Shown here: positions 53,610-62,100 of the stretch, piece by piece | How positions within the stretch are numbered: position 1 is the stretch's first letter | Layout of the letters: each line of letters opens with the position of its first letter | NCBI GenBank assembly: GCA_902774815.1 | Contig: CACYJV010000011.1 | Coordinates: forward strand, 124,001 to 188,000 | Source of the DNA: an uncultured Prevotellaceae bacterium | Lineage (GTDB): Bacteria; Bacteroidota; Bacteroidia; Bacteroidales; Bacteroidaceae | Reading direction: 5' to 3' | Length of the DNA stretch: 64,000 nt | Translations under genes and position numbers: made by a program | The notes under the pieces: model-generated | Database searches by the model: none | Told to the model about the DNA's origin: nothing | The model's input: the letters and a program-made list of their open reading frames with translations, nothing else

Positions 53610-54113
53610 ATGGCTAAATACAATATTGTTGAGAAGAAAGAAAAAGAAGCATCATACCGCTCGATGGTAAGTGAACAGGTGATGAGAGAACTGCAAGAAG
53701 GAATATTAGAAGTTATCATCAACCAGAAAAAATTTAAAGACAAGAACTATTCTGCTAAGAGGCTCGCAGAAGATTTGGGAACGAACACACGATATATTTC
53801 AGCTGTGGTCAATGTTAAGTTCGGCATGAACTATACGTCTTTTGTAAATTCTTTTCGCATCAAGGAGGCACTAGCCATGCTTACCGAAAGTCGTTACTAC
53901 GACATGAAGATGCAGGACATATCTGATTATGTTGGATTTTCAAATCGCCAGTCTTTCTATGCTTCTTTCTTCAAGACTGTTAAGATGACTCCCAGAGAGT
54001 ACCGAAAGAGATACCTCGATGCACATCCTGATGTGGCCGAAAAGATAGAGGCACAGAAGGCCAAGAAGCGTCGGGCAAGGAAGAACCGAAAGAAGAGAAC
54101 CAATTCACAATAA
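53610..54113 (+). CDS. AraC-type helix-turn-helix protein
   Basis: A 167-residue DNA-binding protein without a sensing domain. Residues 45-135 form the AraC double helix-turn-helix: SAKRLAEDLGTNTRYISAVVN and a second motif ISDYVGFSNRQSFYASFFKTVKMTPREYRKR. The last 30 residues are strongly basic (KAKKRRARKNRKKR) and may add non-specific DNA contacts. The gene is richer in A+T than its neighbours. It starts a plus-strand run and is divergent from the NPP-uxuAB operon, which makes it a candidate regulator of that operon, although nothing in the sequence proves this. Confidence 0.85.
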   Translation: MAKYNIVEKKEKEASYRSMVSEQVMRELQEGILEVIINQKKFKDKNYSAKRLAEDLGTNTRYISAVVNVKFGMNYTSFVNSFRIKEALAMLTESRYYDMKMQDISDYVGFSNRQSFYASFFKTVKMTPREYRKRYLDAHPDVAEKIEAQKAKKRRARKNRKKRTNSQ

Positions 54114-54116
54114 ACA

Positions 54117-56066
54117 ATGCGAGATGACTTTAACTACTCCGGAGAACGATTTGCCGACCTTCAGCTTCTACGTTACAGGCTGAACGGCTTCGAAAAACTG
54201 ACACCCCGTCAACGAATTTACATCTACTATCTTTCTATGGCTGCACTTTGTGGCCGCGACATCACTACCGATCAGTTCGGTAAGTTCAACTTAAGAATCC
54301 GGAAATTACTTGAAAGTCTGTTCCTGCACTACAAAGGTGATAGGGATTGCGCCGACTTCGCTGCTCTCACAGTCTATCTCAAGCGAGTTTGGTTCTCCAA
54401 CGGCATCTATCACCACTACGGATGCGAGAAATTTATTCCAGGTTGTTCTGAAGTATACCTGCGTTCCGTTATAGAAAGTATAGAGGCAGAGTTCTTGCCT
54501 TTGCAAGAAGGCGAAACTGTTGAAATGCTATGCAACGAGCTTTTCCCTGTAATGTTTGATCCTGATGTGCTGCCAAAGCGCGTCAACAAGGCTGATGGCT
54601 GCGACTTGGTGGCCACGTCGGCATGTAATTTCTACGAGGGCGTCAGCCAACAGGAAGTGGAGTCCTACTATGACGCCATGAAGGAGACTTGCGACGAGGT
54701 CCCTCCTTCTTATGGGCTGAACTCAAAACTCGTTAAGATTGACGGACAGTTGCAAGAACAGAAATGGACCGTCGACGGACTATACGGCCCTGCCATCGGC
54801 CAGATTGTATCATGGCTGGAGAAAGCTAAAGCAGTGGCAGAGAACAACCAGCAGCAGAAAATCATTAGTTTGCTTATTGAGTATTATCAGTCGGGCGACC
54901 TGCGCTTGTTCGACCAGTATTCTATTGAGTGGCTTCATGAATTGAGTGGACAGGTGGACTTCATCAATGGGTTTATTGAGGTCTACGGCGATCCATTGGG
55001 ATTGAAAGGCTCGTGGGAAGGACTTGTTGAGTACCGCGATCTTGACGCCACACGCCGAACGCAGGCGATTAGTGACAACGCGCAGTGGTTTGAGGATCAT
55101 TCGCCTGTGGCTCCACAGTTCAAGAAGAAGGTCGTGAAGGGTGTTTCGGCCAGCGTCATTTGTGCAGCCATGCTCGGTGGCGACGAGTATCCTTCCACCG
55201 CCATTGGCATCAACCTGCCCAATGCCGATTGGATTCGTGCCCGTTACGGTTCGAAAAGCATTACGATAGCTAACATAACCGATGCCTATGCGAAGGCTGC
55301 CCATGGTAATGGTTTTCGCGAGGAGTTCGTCGTCGATGAGCGGACGCTACAACTTATCGAACGCTATGGCGATGTTTGTGATGACCTGCATACCGACCTG
55401 CACGAGTGTCTAGGACATGGAAGTGGACAACTGTTGCCGGGCGTGGATCCCGATGCCTTGAAAGCCTATGGTAACACGATAGAGGAAGCACGTGCCGATC
55501 TGTTCGGACTCTACTATATTGCCGACGAAAAGTTGGTAGAACTTGGCCTTCTGCTAAATCTCGAAGCCCATCGTTCGCAATACTACACCTACATGCTGAA
55601 CGGCTTGCTTACGCAGTTGGTGCGCATAGAACCAGGTAAACAGATTGAAGAGGCCCACATGCGCAACCGGGCACTTATCGCCAGATGGGTGTACGAGCAT
55701 TCGAAAGGAGCTGTATCGCTCATCCGCCGTAATGGAAAAACGCATCTTTTGATTCACGACTACAAGCTCCTGCGCCAGCTCTTCGGCACCTTGCTGGCCG
55801 AGGTTCAACGCATTAAGAGCGAAGGAGACTTTGAGGCAGCACGTACTTTGGTTGAGCATTATGCCATACGAATTGATGCCGATTTGCACAAAGAGATACT
55901 CGACCGTTACAAGCGGCTGAACCTTGCTCCCTATAAGGGTTTCCTCAACCCGTGGCTGAAGCCAGTCTGCGATGAAATCGGGACGATGGTTGACGTCTGT
56001 GTCGACTATTCCGAAACCTACGAGGAGCAGATGTTGCGCTATAGCAGGGAATATGGTTTCTTGTAG
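54117..56066 (+). CDS. Dipeptidyl-peptidase III family (M49) metallopeptidase
   Basis: A 649-residue zinc peptidase. The HEXXXH motif of the M49 family is seen as HECLGH at residues 429-434 and the third ligand region as EEARAD around residues 456-461, corresponding to HELLGH and EECRAE in characterised DPP III. The N-terminal half is helical with no signal peptide, so it is cytoplasmic. Such proteins in Bacteroidetes are sometimes mislabelled as dihydrofolate reductase; nothing here resembles that enzyme. It begins three bases after the HTH gene stop, so the two are one transcript. Confidence 0.88.
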   Translation: MRDDFNYSGERFADLQLLRYRLNGFEKLTPRQRIYIYYLSMAALCGRDITTDQFGKFNLRIRKLLESLFLHYKGDRDCADFAALTVYLKRVWFSNGIYHHYGCEKFIPGCSEVYLRSVIESIEAEFLPLQEGETVEMLCNELFPVMFDPDVLPKRVNKADGCDLVATSACNFYEGVSQQEVESYYDAMKETCDEVPPSYGLNSKLVKIDGQLQEQKWTVDGLYGPAIGQIVSWLEKAKAVAENNQQQKIISLLIEYYQSGDLRLFDQYSIEWLHELSGQVDFINGFIEVYGDPLGLKGSWEGLVEYRDLDATRRTQAISDNAQWFEDHSPVAPQFKKKVVKGVSASVICAAMLGGDEYPSTAIGINLPNADWIRARYGSKSITIANITDAYAKAAHGNGFREEFVVDERTLQLIERYGDVCDDLHTDLHECLGHGSGQLLPGVDPDALKAYGNTIEEARADLFGLYYIADEKLVELGLLLNLEAHRSQYYTYMLNGLLTQLVRIEPGKQIEEAHMRNRALIARWVYEHSKGAVSLIRRNGKTHLLIHDYKLLRQLFGTLLAEVQRIKSEGDFEAARTLVEHYAIRIDADLHKEILDRYKRLNLAPYKGFLNPWLKPVCDEIGTMVDVCVDYSETYEEQMLRYSREYGFL

Positions 56067-56098
56067 ATAATGACCACTATAAATAACTGAAACTGACT

Positions 56099-56710
56099 AT
56101 GACAGAGCAAACCAACGAAAAACTGAAACAAATCAAGCAGTCGTTTCGCCTGCTCATGAATGGCGTTGCCTCTCGTTCGATGCGCGAGAAGGGTGCCGAC
56201 TACAAAATCAATTGGGGTGTCAGTCTGCCCGACTTGCAGCGGATGGCCAGCGAATACGATAAAGACTACGACCTTGCCATAGCTCTTTGGAAGGAAGACA
56301 TTCGTGAATGCAAAATCTTGGCTACTATGCTGATGCCTGTAGATAAAATGCCTGTAGAGGTTGTTGACATCTGGATGGAGCAGACGCACACACAGGAAAT
56401 GGTCGAGATGGCATCCTTCTATTTATATCAGCACCTCGACTATGCGCCTGTGCTTGCCTACGAGTGGATTGCTTCGGCCGATTCACTCCGTCAGATGGCC
56501 GGATATTTGGTGTTGACGCGGCTCTTTGCACGTGGTCAAGAACCCAACGAAAGAGGAATCAACGAGTTTCTCGACCAGGTCTCTACAGCACTTACCGATG
56601 AACATGCCGGTGTGCAGCATGCGGCCATGAATTGCGTCACACGCTTTGTTGATTTAGGCGAAGAATACGGGAAAATGGCTCGTAAAGCCCTTCGTTTAGA
56701 TTTTTTATAG
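56099..56710 (+). CDS. DNA alkylation repair protein-like HEAT-repeat protein
   Basis: A 203-residue all-helical protein with successive HEAT-like pairs (ADYKINWGVSLPDLQRMA, ALWKEDIRECKILATMLM, EMASFYLYQHLDYAPVLAYEW, VLTRLFARG). It resembles the AlkD/AlkC fold that wraps DNA and removes alkylated bases. The conserved WKEDIRECKILATML segment matches the core of the family. The catalytic Trp/Asp pattern of AlkD is not clearly placed, so base excision is inferred from family only. It follows the M49 gene by 32 bases. Confidence 0.75.
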   Translation: MTEQTNEKLKQIKQSFRLLMNGVASRSMREKGADYKINWGVSLPDLQRMASEYDKDYDLAIALWKEDIRECKILATMLMPVDKMPVEVVDIWMEQTHTQEMVEMASFYLYQHLDYAPVLAYEWIASADSLRQMAGYLVLTRLFARGQEPNERGINEFLDQVSTALTDEHAGVQHAAMNCVTRFVDLGEEYGKMARKALRLDFL

Positions 56711-56742
56711 ATAAGAAATGTGCAAATTTGCAATATTTTTTG

Positions 56743-56750
56743 TAGTTTTG
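56743..56750 (+). promoter_or_regulatory. -7 element TAGTTTTG for the fur-type gene
   Basis: TAGTTTTG matches TAnnTTTG, 24 bases upstream of the ATG at 56775. Confidence 0.6.
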
Positions 56751-56774
56751 TACGTTTTTTGAGCGTAAGACTAA

Positions 56775-57242
56775 ATGGATTCAAAAATTAAGGAGCGTGT
56801 GAAGGCTGTTCTCACGGAATATCTTGTGGCCAACAAATGCCGCAAGACGCCTGAACGTTACGCTATTTTGGATGCCATTTACGACCAACGCGGACAGTTC
56901 ACGCTGGAAGAACTGAACGAGAACCTGCTGGCTCAGAACTTCCGTGTCAGTCGTGCAACGCTCTATAACACGATTCGACTGCTCATCTCATTGCGTCTTG
57001 TAGTGAAGCACATTCTTCCTACGGGAACTTACTATGTGGCTGGCTACAACAACGGAGCTCATGTCCACCAGGTATGCACCACTTGTGGAAAGTCAAAAGA
57101 AATTAGCATCCCGGCTGTTACAGAGGCCGTTGGCAATGCCCGACTGAAGCGTTTCCGCCGTGAGGGCTTCGTCCTTTATGTCTATGGCATCTGCAGCACC
57201 TGTCAGGCAAAGCTCACCCGCCGCCATCGGACGAAGAGTTGA
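56775..57242 (+). CDS. Fur-family transcriptional regulator
   Basis: A 155-residue metalloregulator. The N-terminal winged helix has TPERYAILDAIYDQRGQFTLEELNENL split by a short turn, and the recognition helix region is SRATLYNTIRLLI. The dimerisation half has HVHQVCTTCGKS and a second CSTC pair near the C terminus forming the structural zinc site. The classical HHDH run of iron-sensing Fur is reduced to GAHVHQ, so zinc or peroxide sensing (Zur or PerR type) remains possible. purA follows, with the purA upstream frame touching the stop. Confidence 0.9.
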   Translation: MDSKIKERVKAVLTEYLVANKCRKTPERYAILDAIYDQRGQFTLEELNENLLAQNFRVSRATLYNTIRLLISLRLVVKHILPTGTYYVAGYNNGAHVHQVCTTCGKSKEISIPAVTEAVGNARLKRFRREGFVLYVYGICSTCQAKLTRRHRTKS

Positions 57243-57292
57243 CAGCAGAGAATAATATGCAACAGAAATATGAATCAATAAATCATAAGCTC

Positions 57293-58567
57293 ATGAATAC
57301 AGGAAAAGTTGACGTCCTCCTCGGTTTGCAGTGGGGCGATGAAGGTAAGGGAAAAGTCGTAGACGTGCTGACGCCACAATATGATGTGATAGCTCGCTTC
57401 CAAGGCGGTCCTAATGCTGGTCATACACTTGAGTTCGAGGGACAAAAGTACGTCCTGCGCAGTATTCCGTCAGGCATTTTCCAAGGAGGAAAGATCAACG
57501 TCATCGGCAACGGCGTCGTGTTGGCTCCTGATCTTTTCATGCAAGAGGCTCGTGAACTGGAACGCAGCGGACACGAACTGAAGACGCGTCTTCACATATC
57601 GAAGAAGGCTCACCTCATCATGCCTACCCATCGCCTGCTCGATGCCGCCATTGAGGCTGCCAAGGGCAAGAACAAGGTGGGTACGACGGGCAAGGGTATC
57701 GGTCCGACCTATACCGATAAGGTTAGCCGCAACGGTCTTCGCGTGGGCGACATTCTGGATAATTTTGAAGCTAAATACCAAGTCCACAAGGCTCTTCACG
57801 AAAAGCGCCTGAAGGAACTTGGCTATACCGACTATGACATCACGGATGTTGAGCGGCAGTGGATGGAAGGCATTGAATACATGAAGCAATTCGAGATTGT
57901 CGATAGCGAGCACGAGATCAATCGTTTCCTGCGTGAGGGAAAGAGCGTCCTCTGCGAAGGTGCTCAGGGAACCATGCTCGACGTGGACTTTGGCAGCTAT
58001 CCGTTCGTGACGTCTTCCAACACCATTTGCGCAGGTGCCTGCACGGGACTGGGTATAGGACCTAATAAAATAGGACACGTCTATGGCATCATAAAAGCTT
58101 ATTGCACACGTGTCGGTGCGGGTCCATTCCCCACCGAGCTTTTCGACGAAACTGGCAAGCGTATCCGCGACCTTGGTCATGAGTATGGAGCCGTGACGGG
58201 GCGTGAACGTCGTTGTGGCTGGATAGATCTGGTAGCACTTCGCTATGCAATCATGGTCAATGGCGTCACCGAGCTCATCATGATGAAGAGCGATGTGCTC
58301 GACCAGTTCGACACCATCAAGGCATGTGTGGCCTACAAGCAGAATGGCGAGCGTATCGACTACTTCCCCTATAGCGTCGAAGAAGGTATTGAACCCATCT
58401 ACGAGGAACTGCCCGGATGGAACTGCGACATGACACACTTCACCAGCGAAGACCAGTTCCCCCAAGCCTTCCGCGATTATGTGGCATTCCTCGAGCAACA
58501 GCTTGAGACGCCCATCAAGATTATCTCCATTGGTCCCGACCGCGAGCAGACCATCGTACGGAAGTAG
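57293..58567 (+). CDS. purA: Adenylosuccinate synthetase
   Basis: A 424-residue enzyme of AMP synthesis that joins IMP and aspartate using GTP. The start is ATG 57293 (MNTGKVDVLLGLQWGDEGKGK, family-typical); in-frame upstream starts at 57239 or 57257 would add an unconserved stretch. The P-loop-like GDEGKGK and GPNAGHT, the IMP loop GTTGKGIGPTYTDK, GAQGTMLDVDFG and the TTGRERRCGW-like VTGRERRCGWIDL are present. It lies 50 bases after the Fur gene and 63 before hisS. Confidence 0.96.
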   Translation: MNTGKVDVLLGLQWGDEGKGKVVDVLTPQYDVIARFQGGPNAGHTLEFEGQKYVLRSIPSGIFQGGKINVIGNGVVLAPDLFMQEARELERSGHELKTRLHISKKAHLIMPTHRLLDAAIEAAKGKNKVGTTGKGIGPTYTDKVSRNGLRVGDILDNFEAKYQVHKALHEKRLKELGYTDYDITDVERQWMEGIEYMKQFEIVDSEHEINRFLREGKSVLCEGAQGTMLDVDFGSYPFVTSSNTICAGACTGLGIGPNKIGHVYGIIKAYCTRVGAGPFPTELFDETGKRIRDLGHEYGAVTGRERRCGWIDLVALRYAIMVNGVTELIMMKSDVLDQFDTIKACVAYKQNGERIDYFPYSVEEGIEPIYEELPGWNCDMTHFTSEDQFPQAFRDYVAFLEQQLETPIKIISIGPDREQTIVRK

Positions 58568-58630
58568 TTCAGCATGCCCCAACATCATTCCATTACTCCT
58601 CTTTTCATCAATAAAAAGTATTACCGAACA

Positions 58631-59992
58631 ATGAATAAACCCAGTATACCAAAAGGTACTCGTGACTTTTCGCCTATAGAGATGGCGAAGCGCAACTACA
58701 TATTCAACACCATCCGCGACGTCTATGCTCTCTATGGCTTCCAGCAGATTGAAACGCCTGCCATGGAAACGCTCCAGACTCTTATGGGAAAGTATGGAGA
58801 AGAGGGCGACAAACTGCTCTTTAAGGTGCTCAACTCTGGTGACTTCCTTTCGAAGACAACTGATGCCGAGCTCCAGGAGCGTAATGCGCTGCATCTGGCT
58901 GCCAAGTTGTGCGAAAAAGGTCTGCGCTATGACCTGACCGTACCTTTTGCACGCTTCGTGGTGATGCATCGCGACGAGATTCAGTTCCCGTTCAAACGCT
59001 ATCAGTATCAGGCCGTTTGGCGTGCCGATCGTCCGCAGAAAGGACGTTATCGCGAGTTCTATCAGTTTGATGGCGATGTAGTGGGTAGCGACTCTCTGTT
59101 GAATGAGGTCGAACTCATGCAGATCATCGATACCGTCTTCACGCGTTTCGGTGTCCGTGTGCTCATCAAGATCAACAACAGAAAGATCTTGACTGGCATA
59201 GCTGAGGTCATCGGTGCTGCTGATAAGATTGTTGACATTACCGTTGCAATTGACAAACTTGATAAGATTGGTCTTGACAACGTGAATGAGGAACTTCGTC
59301 AGGACGGACTGTCTGACGAACAGATTGAGAAACTCCAACCCATCATCACCCTCACAGGCAGCAACGACGAGAAGTTGCAAACCATTGCCAACGTCCTCTC
59401 AGGCTCGGAAACAGGACTGAAGGGAGTTGAGGAATGCCGCTACATTCTGGACACCTTGAAGACCTTGGGACTCAACAATGAGATGGAACTCGACCTCACC
59501 TTGGCTCGTGGACTGAACTACTACACAGGTGCCATCTTCGAAGTGAAGGCACTAGATGTACAGATTGGAAGCATCACGGGCGGTGGACGTTACGACAACC
59601 TGACGGGTATCTTTGGCATGCCAGGCATTAGTGGCGTTGGCATTTCGTTTGGCGTAGACCGTATCTTCGACGTTCTCAATGCGCTGGATGCCTATCCAAA
59701 GGATGCTGTCAATGGAACACGCGTTCTCTTCATCAACTTCGGAGAAAAGGAGACGGCTTACTGCCTGCCCGTTGTGGGACGTCTGCGTGCTGCAGGTGTC
59801 CGCACGGAACTCTTCCCCGATGCTGCCAAGATGAAGAAGCAGATGTCATACGCCAATGCCAAGCAGGTTCCGTTCGTTGCTCTGGCAGGCGAAAACGAAA
59901 TCAACGAGGGCAAGTTCACGCTGAAGAACATGCTCACGGGCGAGCAGCAACTTGTTTCTGCCGAGGAACTTCTTACCATTGTCAGCCAATGA
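58631..59992 (+). CDS. hisS: Histidyl-tRNA synthetase
   Basis: A 453-residue class II synthetase, start ATG 58631 ([15 protein letters not shown]). Motif 1 is followed by [13 protein letters not shown], motif 2 by [31 protein letters not shown], the histidine loops by [15 protein letters not shown] and [10 protein letters not shown], and motif 3 by [11 protein letters not shown]. The C-terminal anticodon-binding domain ends at about residue 453. Its stop codon overlaps the start of the next gene (ATGA). Confidence 0.96.
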   Translation: MNKPSIPKGTRDFSPIEMAKRNYIFNTIRDVYALYGFQQIETPAMETLQTLMGKYGEEGDKLLFKVLNSGDFLSKTTDAELQERNALHLAAKLCEKGLRYDLTVPFARFVVMHRDEIQFPFKRYQYQAVWRADRPQKGRYREFYQFDGDVVGSDSLLNEVELMQIIDTVFTRFGVRVLIKINNRKILTGIAEVIGAADKIVDITVAIDKLDKIGLDNVNEELRQDGLSDEQIEKLQPIITLTGSNDEKLQTIANVLSGSETGLKGVEECRYILDTLKTLGLNNEMELDLTLARGLNYYTGAIFEVKALDVQIGSITGGGRYDNLTGIFGMPGISGVGISFGVDRIFDVLNALDAYPKDAVNGTRVLFINFGEKETAYCLPVVGRLRAAGVRTELFPDAAKMKKQMSYANAKQVPFVALAGENEINEGKFTLKNMLTGEQQLVSAEELLTIVSQ

Positions 59993-60966
59993 GGAGGTTT
60001 CTTTCGATCGTAGTTACAGTAGTTTGTCTGCTCGCGCTGATGTCGTCGGGCCGACAAACTACTATTTTTATAATAGGTGATTCAACTGCGGCCGATAAAC
60101 AGAACCCTCAGACGAATCCCGAGCGAGGGTGGGGCATGGTACTTCAAGGATGTTTCGACCGTCATGTGGTGGTTTCCAATCATGCTGTCAACGGGCGCTC
60201 GTCAAAGAGTTTCATCAGCGAAGGACGCTGGCAGAAGGTGCTTCAGCAACTGAAGCCGGGCGACTATGTCGTGATTCAGTTTGGTCATAACGACGAGAAA
60301 CTCGACACCGCCCGCCACACCGAGCCAGGCTCTACCTTCGACGACAATCTCCGACGCTTTGCCCGCGAGACGCTTCAGCGTGGAGCGCATCCCATCTTGA
60401 TGAATGCCGTAGTTCGTCGTAACTTCTTCCAGGCTACCGATGGTACTGCTGAGGACGAGGCTTTGCGCAACACAAAGTACGAGGACGAGCAGGTGAACAG
60501 CGATACGCTCATTGATACGCATGGCGCCTATCTGCTTTCGCCTCGTCGTGTGGCTGAGGAATTGGGCGTCGTCTTCGTTGATGCCAACCGCATCACGCAC
60601 GGCTTGGAGCAAGGACTTGGCGTCGAGGGCTCACGTCGTCTCCACATGTGGTTCCGTCCTGGCGAAGTGGCAAACATTCCCAATGGTCGTCATGACAATA
60701 CACATTATAATGTATATGGCGCACATGTCGTTGCCAATTTGCTTGTTGATGCCATTGGTCGCGAAGTGCCTTCTTTGCGGCGTCATATTCGACACTACGA
60801 CTATGTCGTGTCAGCCGAAGGGCGTGGAAACTACCTTTCGCTTCAAGAAGCCATTGATGCCGTGCCGTCCACAAATAAGAAGACCGTCATTCGAGTCCTC
60901 GATGGTGATGTACCTGCATCACTCAAACAGTCAGCACGAGCCAAACGCGTCAAGGTTGTTCGATGA
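59989..60966 (+). CDS. Secreted rhamnogalacturonan acetylesterase (CE12-like) with truncated pectinesterase domain
   Basis: A 325-residue secreted esterase. The signal peptide (residues 1-20) is followed by a GDSL/SGNH hydrolase of the rhamnogalacturonan-acetylesterase type: block I IGDSTAAD with the nucleophile Ser, block [10 protein letters not shown], block III QFGHND and the catalytic Asp/His in [10 protein letters not shown]. After about residue 268 the sequence changes to [26 protein letters not shown]. That is the beginning of a pectin methylesterase (CE8) domain, and it stops about 55 residues later without any of the CE8 catalytic residues. The gene overlaps hisS by four bases and is followed by a repeat array. 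Confidence 0.82.
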   Translation: MRRFLSIVVTVVCLLALMSSGRQTTIFIIGDSTAADKQNPQTNPERGWGMVLQGCFDRHVVVSNHAVNGRSSKSFISEGRWQKVLQQLKPGDYVVIQFGHNDEKLDTARHTEPGSTFDDNLRRFARETLQRGAHPILMNAVVRRNFFQATDGTAEDEALRNTKYEDEQVNSDTLIDTHGAYLLSPRRVAEELGVVFVDANRITHGLEQGLGVEGSRRLHMWFRPGEVANIPNGRHDNTHYNVYGAHVVANLLVDAIGREVPSLRRHIRHYDYVVSAEGRGNYLSLQEAIDAVPSTNKKTVIRVLDGDVPASLKQSARAKRVKVVR

Positions 60967-60997
60967 TGGGATAACTTCGACTAACATCCTTCTTTTT

Positions 60998-61217
60998 GAC
61001 AAAAGCATTGCTTTATATGCTATGAACGATAGCTCTATACTCTACGAAGCTATGCTTTATAGGGTATAAAAGCTATGCTTTCAAGGGTGTATAGCAATGC
61101 TTTGTAGGTTACAGAGCAATGCTTTGTCAGTTGTAGAGCAATGCTATGCAGGTTAGAGAGTGATGCTTTACGTGCATTAGACCATAGCCTTTTAAGCGAC
61201 AGACCGATGCTGTCGGC
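60998..61217 (+). repeat. Degenerate ~22-bp tandem array, cluster C
   Basis: About ten units with the clearest periodicity of all clusters. Three neighbouring units read AGCAATGCTTTGTAGGTTACAG, AGCAATGCTTTGTCAGTTGTAG and AGCAATGCTATGCAGGTTAGAG, all 22 bases. Flanking units carry AAGCTATGCTTTATAGGG and AGTGATGCTTTACGTGC. It begins 32 bases after the esterase stop. The next 110 bases up to the rubrerythrin terminator show no other structure. Confidence 0.8.
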
Positions 61218-61328
61218 AAAACAAACCAATCGTTTCTGAGGTGACAGACGTTTCGAAGGAATAAAAAGAATAACGTCATGGTCAGCAACAGGAGTCCATT
61301 TAGAAGCCCTTCGTGGGGCTGAAAACAT

Positions 61329-61375
61329 AAAAAACGAGAAAGACTTGAACCCTGAAAGGATGAGTCTTTCTCGTT
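61329..61375 (-). terminator. Terminator after rubrerythrin
   Basis: Perfect 13-bp stem AACGAGAAAGACT / AGTCTTTCTCGTT (61333-61345 and 61363-61375). On the minus strand it is followed by TTTT and more T. Confidence 0.85.
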
Positions 61376-61444
61376 AATTTTTACCTTTTTGCGCATCAAT
61401 CGATGTGCTTTAGCTTTACTTACTGCCTGTCAGGCATCAGTGCT

Positions 61445-62002
61445 TTACTTGCCGAAATAGCGCTTCAGCAGTCCGGCGAAGCCTGCACCATGGCGAGCTT
61501 CGTCCTTTGCCATTTCGTGAACGGTGTCGTGGATGGCGTCGAAGCCAGCAGCCTTGGCGTTCTTGGCGATGCGGAACTTGTCCTCGCAGGCACCTGCCTC
61601 AGCGGCAGCACGCTTTTCAAGGTTGGTCTTCGTGTCCCAAACGCACTCACCGAGCAGCTCGGCAAAGCGGCTTGCGTGATCAGCCTCCTCGAAGGCATAA
61701 CGCTTGAAGGCCTCTGCAATCTCGGGATAACCCTCGCGATCAGCCTGACGGGCCATGGCGAGATACATGCCAACTTCGCCGCACTCGCCATTGAAGTGGT
61801 TGCGCAGGTCTTGAATCATCTCTTCGCTGACACCTTCGGGTTTGCCATCGCCAATCTTGTGCTCGGTGGCATACTGGGGAACTTCGCTTTCCTTCAATTC
61901 GGTGAACTTACTGGCTGGAGCCTTGCAGATGGGGCAACGCTCTGGTGGTTCCGGACCTTCGTGAATGTAGCCGCAAACGGCGCAAATGAATTTTTTGTTC
62001 AT
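61445..62002 (-). CDS. Reverse rubrerythrin
   Basis: A 185-residue non-haem iron protein, start ATG 62002 ([12 protein letters not shown]). The rubredoxin-type iron site comes first, with Cys7, Cys10, Cys23 and Cys26. The ferritin-like four-helix di-iron domain follows with [36 protein letters not shown] and [13 protein letters not shown] carrying the carboxylate and His ligands. This order is the reverse of classical rubrerythrin. Such proteins reduce hydrogen peroxide in anaerobes, protecting oxygen-sensitive enzymes. Confidence 0.93.
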   Translation of the reverse strand: MNKKFICAVCGYIHEGPEPPERCPICKAPASKFTELKESEVPQYATEHKIGDGKPEGVSEEMIQDLRNHFNGECGEVGMYLAMARQADREGYPEIAEAFKRYAFEEADHASRFAELLGECVWDTKTNLEKRAAAEAGACEDKFRIAKNAKAAGFDAIHDTVHEMAKDEARHGAGFAGLLKRYFGK

Positions 62003-62047
62003 AATTGTTTTTGTTTGATGGGTTAGGTTATTATACTTGTTGAAATG

Positions 62048-62055
62048 CAAAGATA
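62048..62055 (-). promoter_or_regulatory. -7 element TATCTTTG for rubrerythrin
   Basis: TATCTTTG on the minus strand, 45 bases before the ATG at 62002. Confidence 0.65.
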
Positions 62056-62100
62056 CAAATAAAGGTTGATACCTCCAAGTTCTGGATAGTTAAAAAGTAT

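Noticed and set aside
57470-59380. A 636-codon open frame on the minus strand across purA and hisS
   Set aside because: It lies wholly antisense to two conserved genes, crosses their boundary and has no recognisable motif; open antisense frames arise here from codon bias.
60998-61217. CRISPR array
   Set aside because: Units are directly adjacent, vary from copy to copy and have no spacers; no cas genes are present in the window.
61050-61399. Two small minus-strand frames (about 90 codons each) over the repeat array
   Set aside because: They exist only because the 22-bp repeats are open in several frames; there is no consistent protein repeat because 22 is not a multiple of three.
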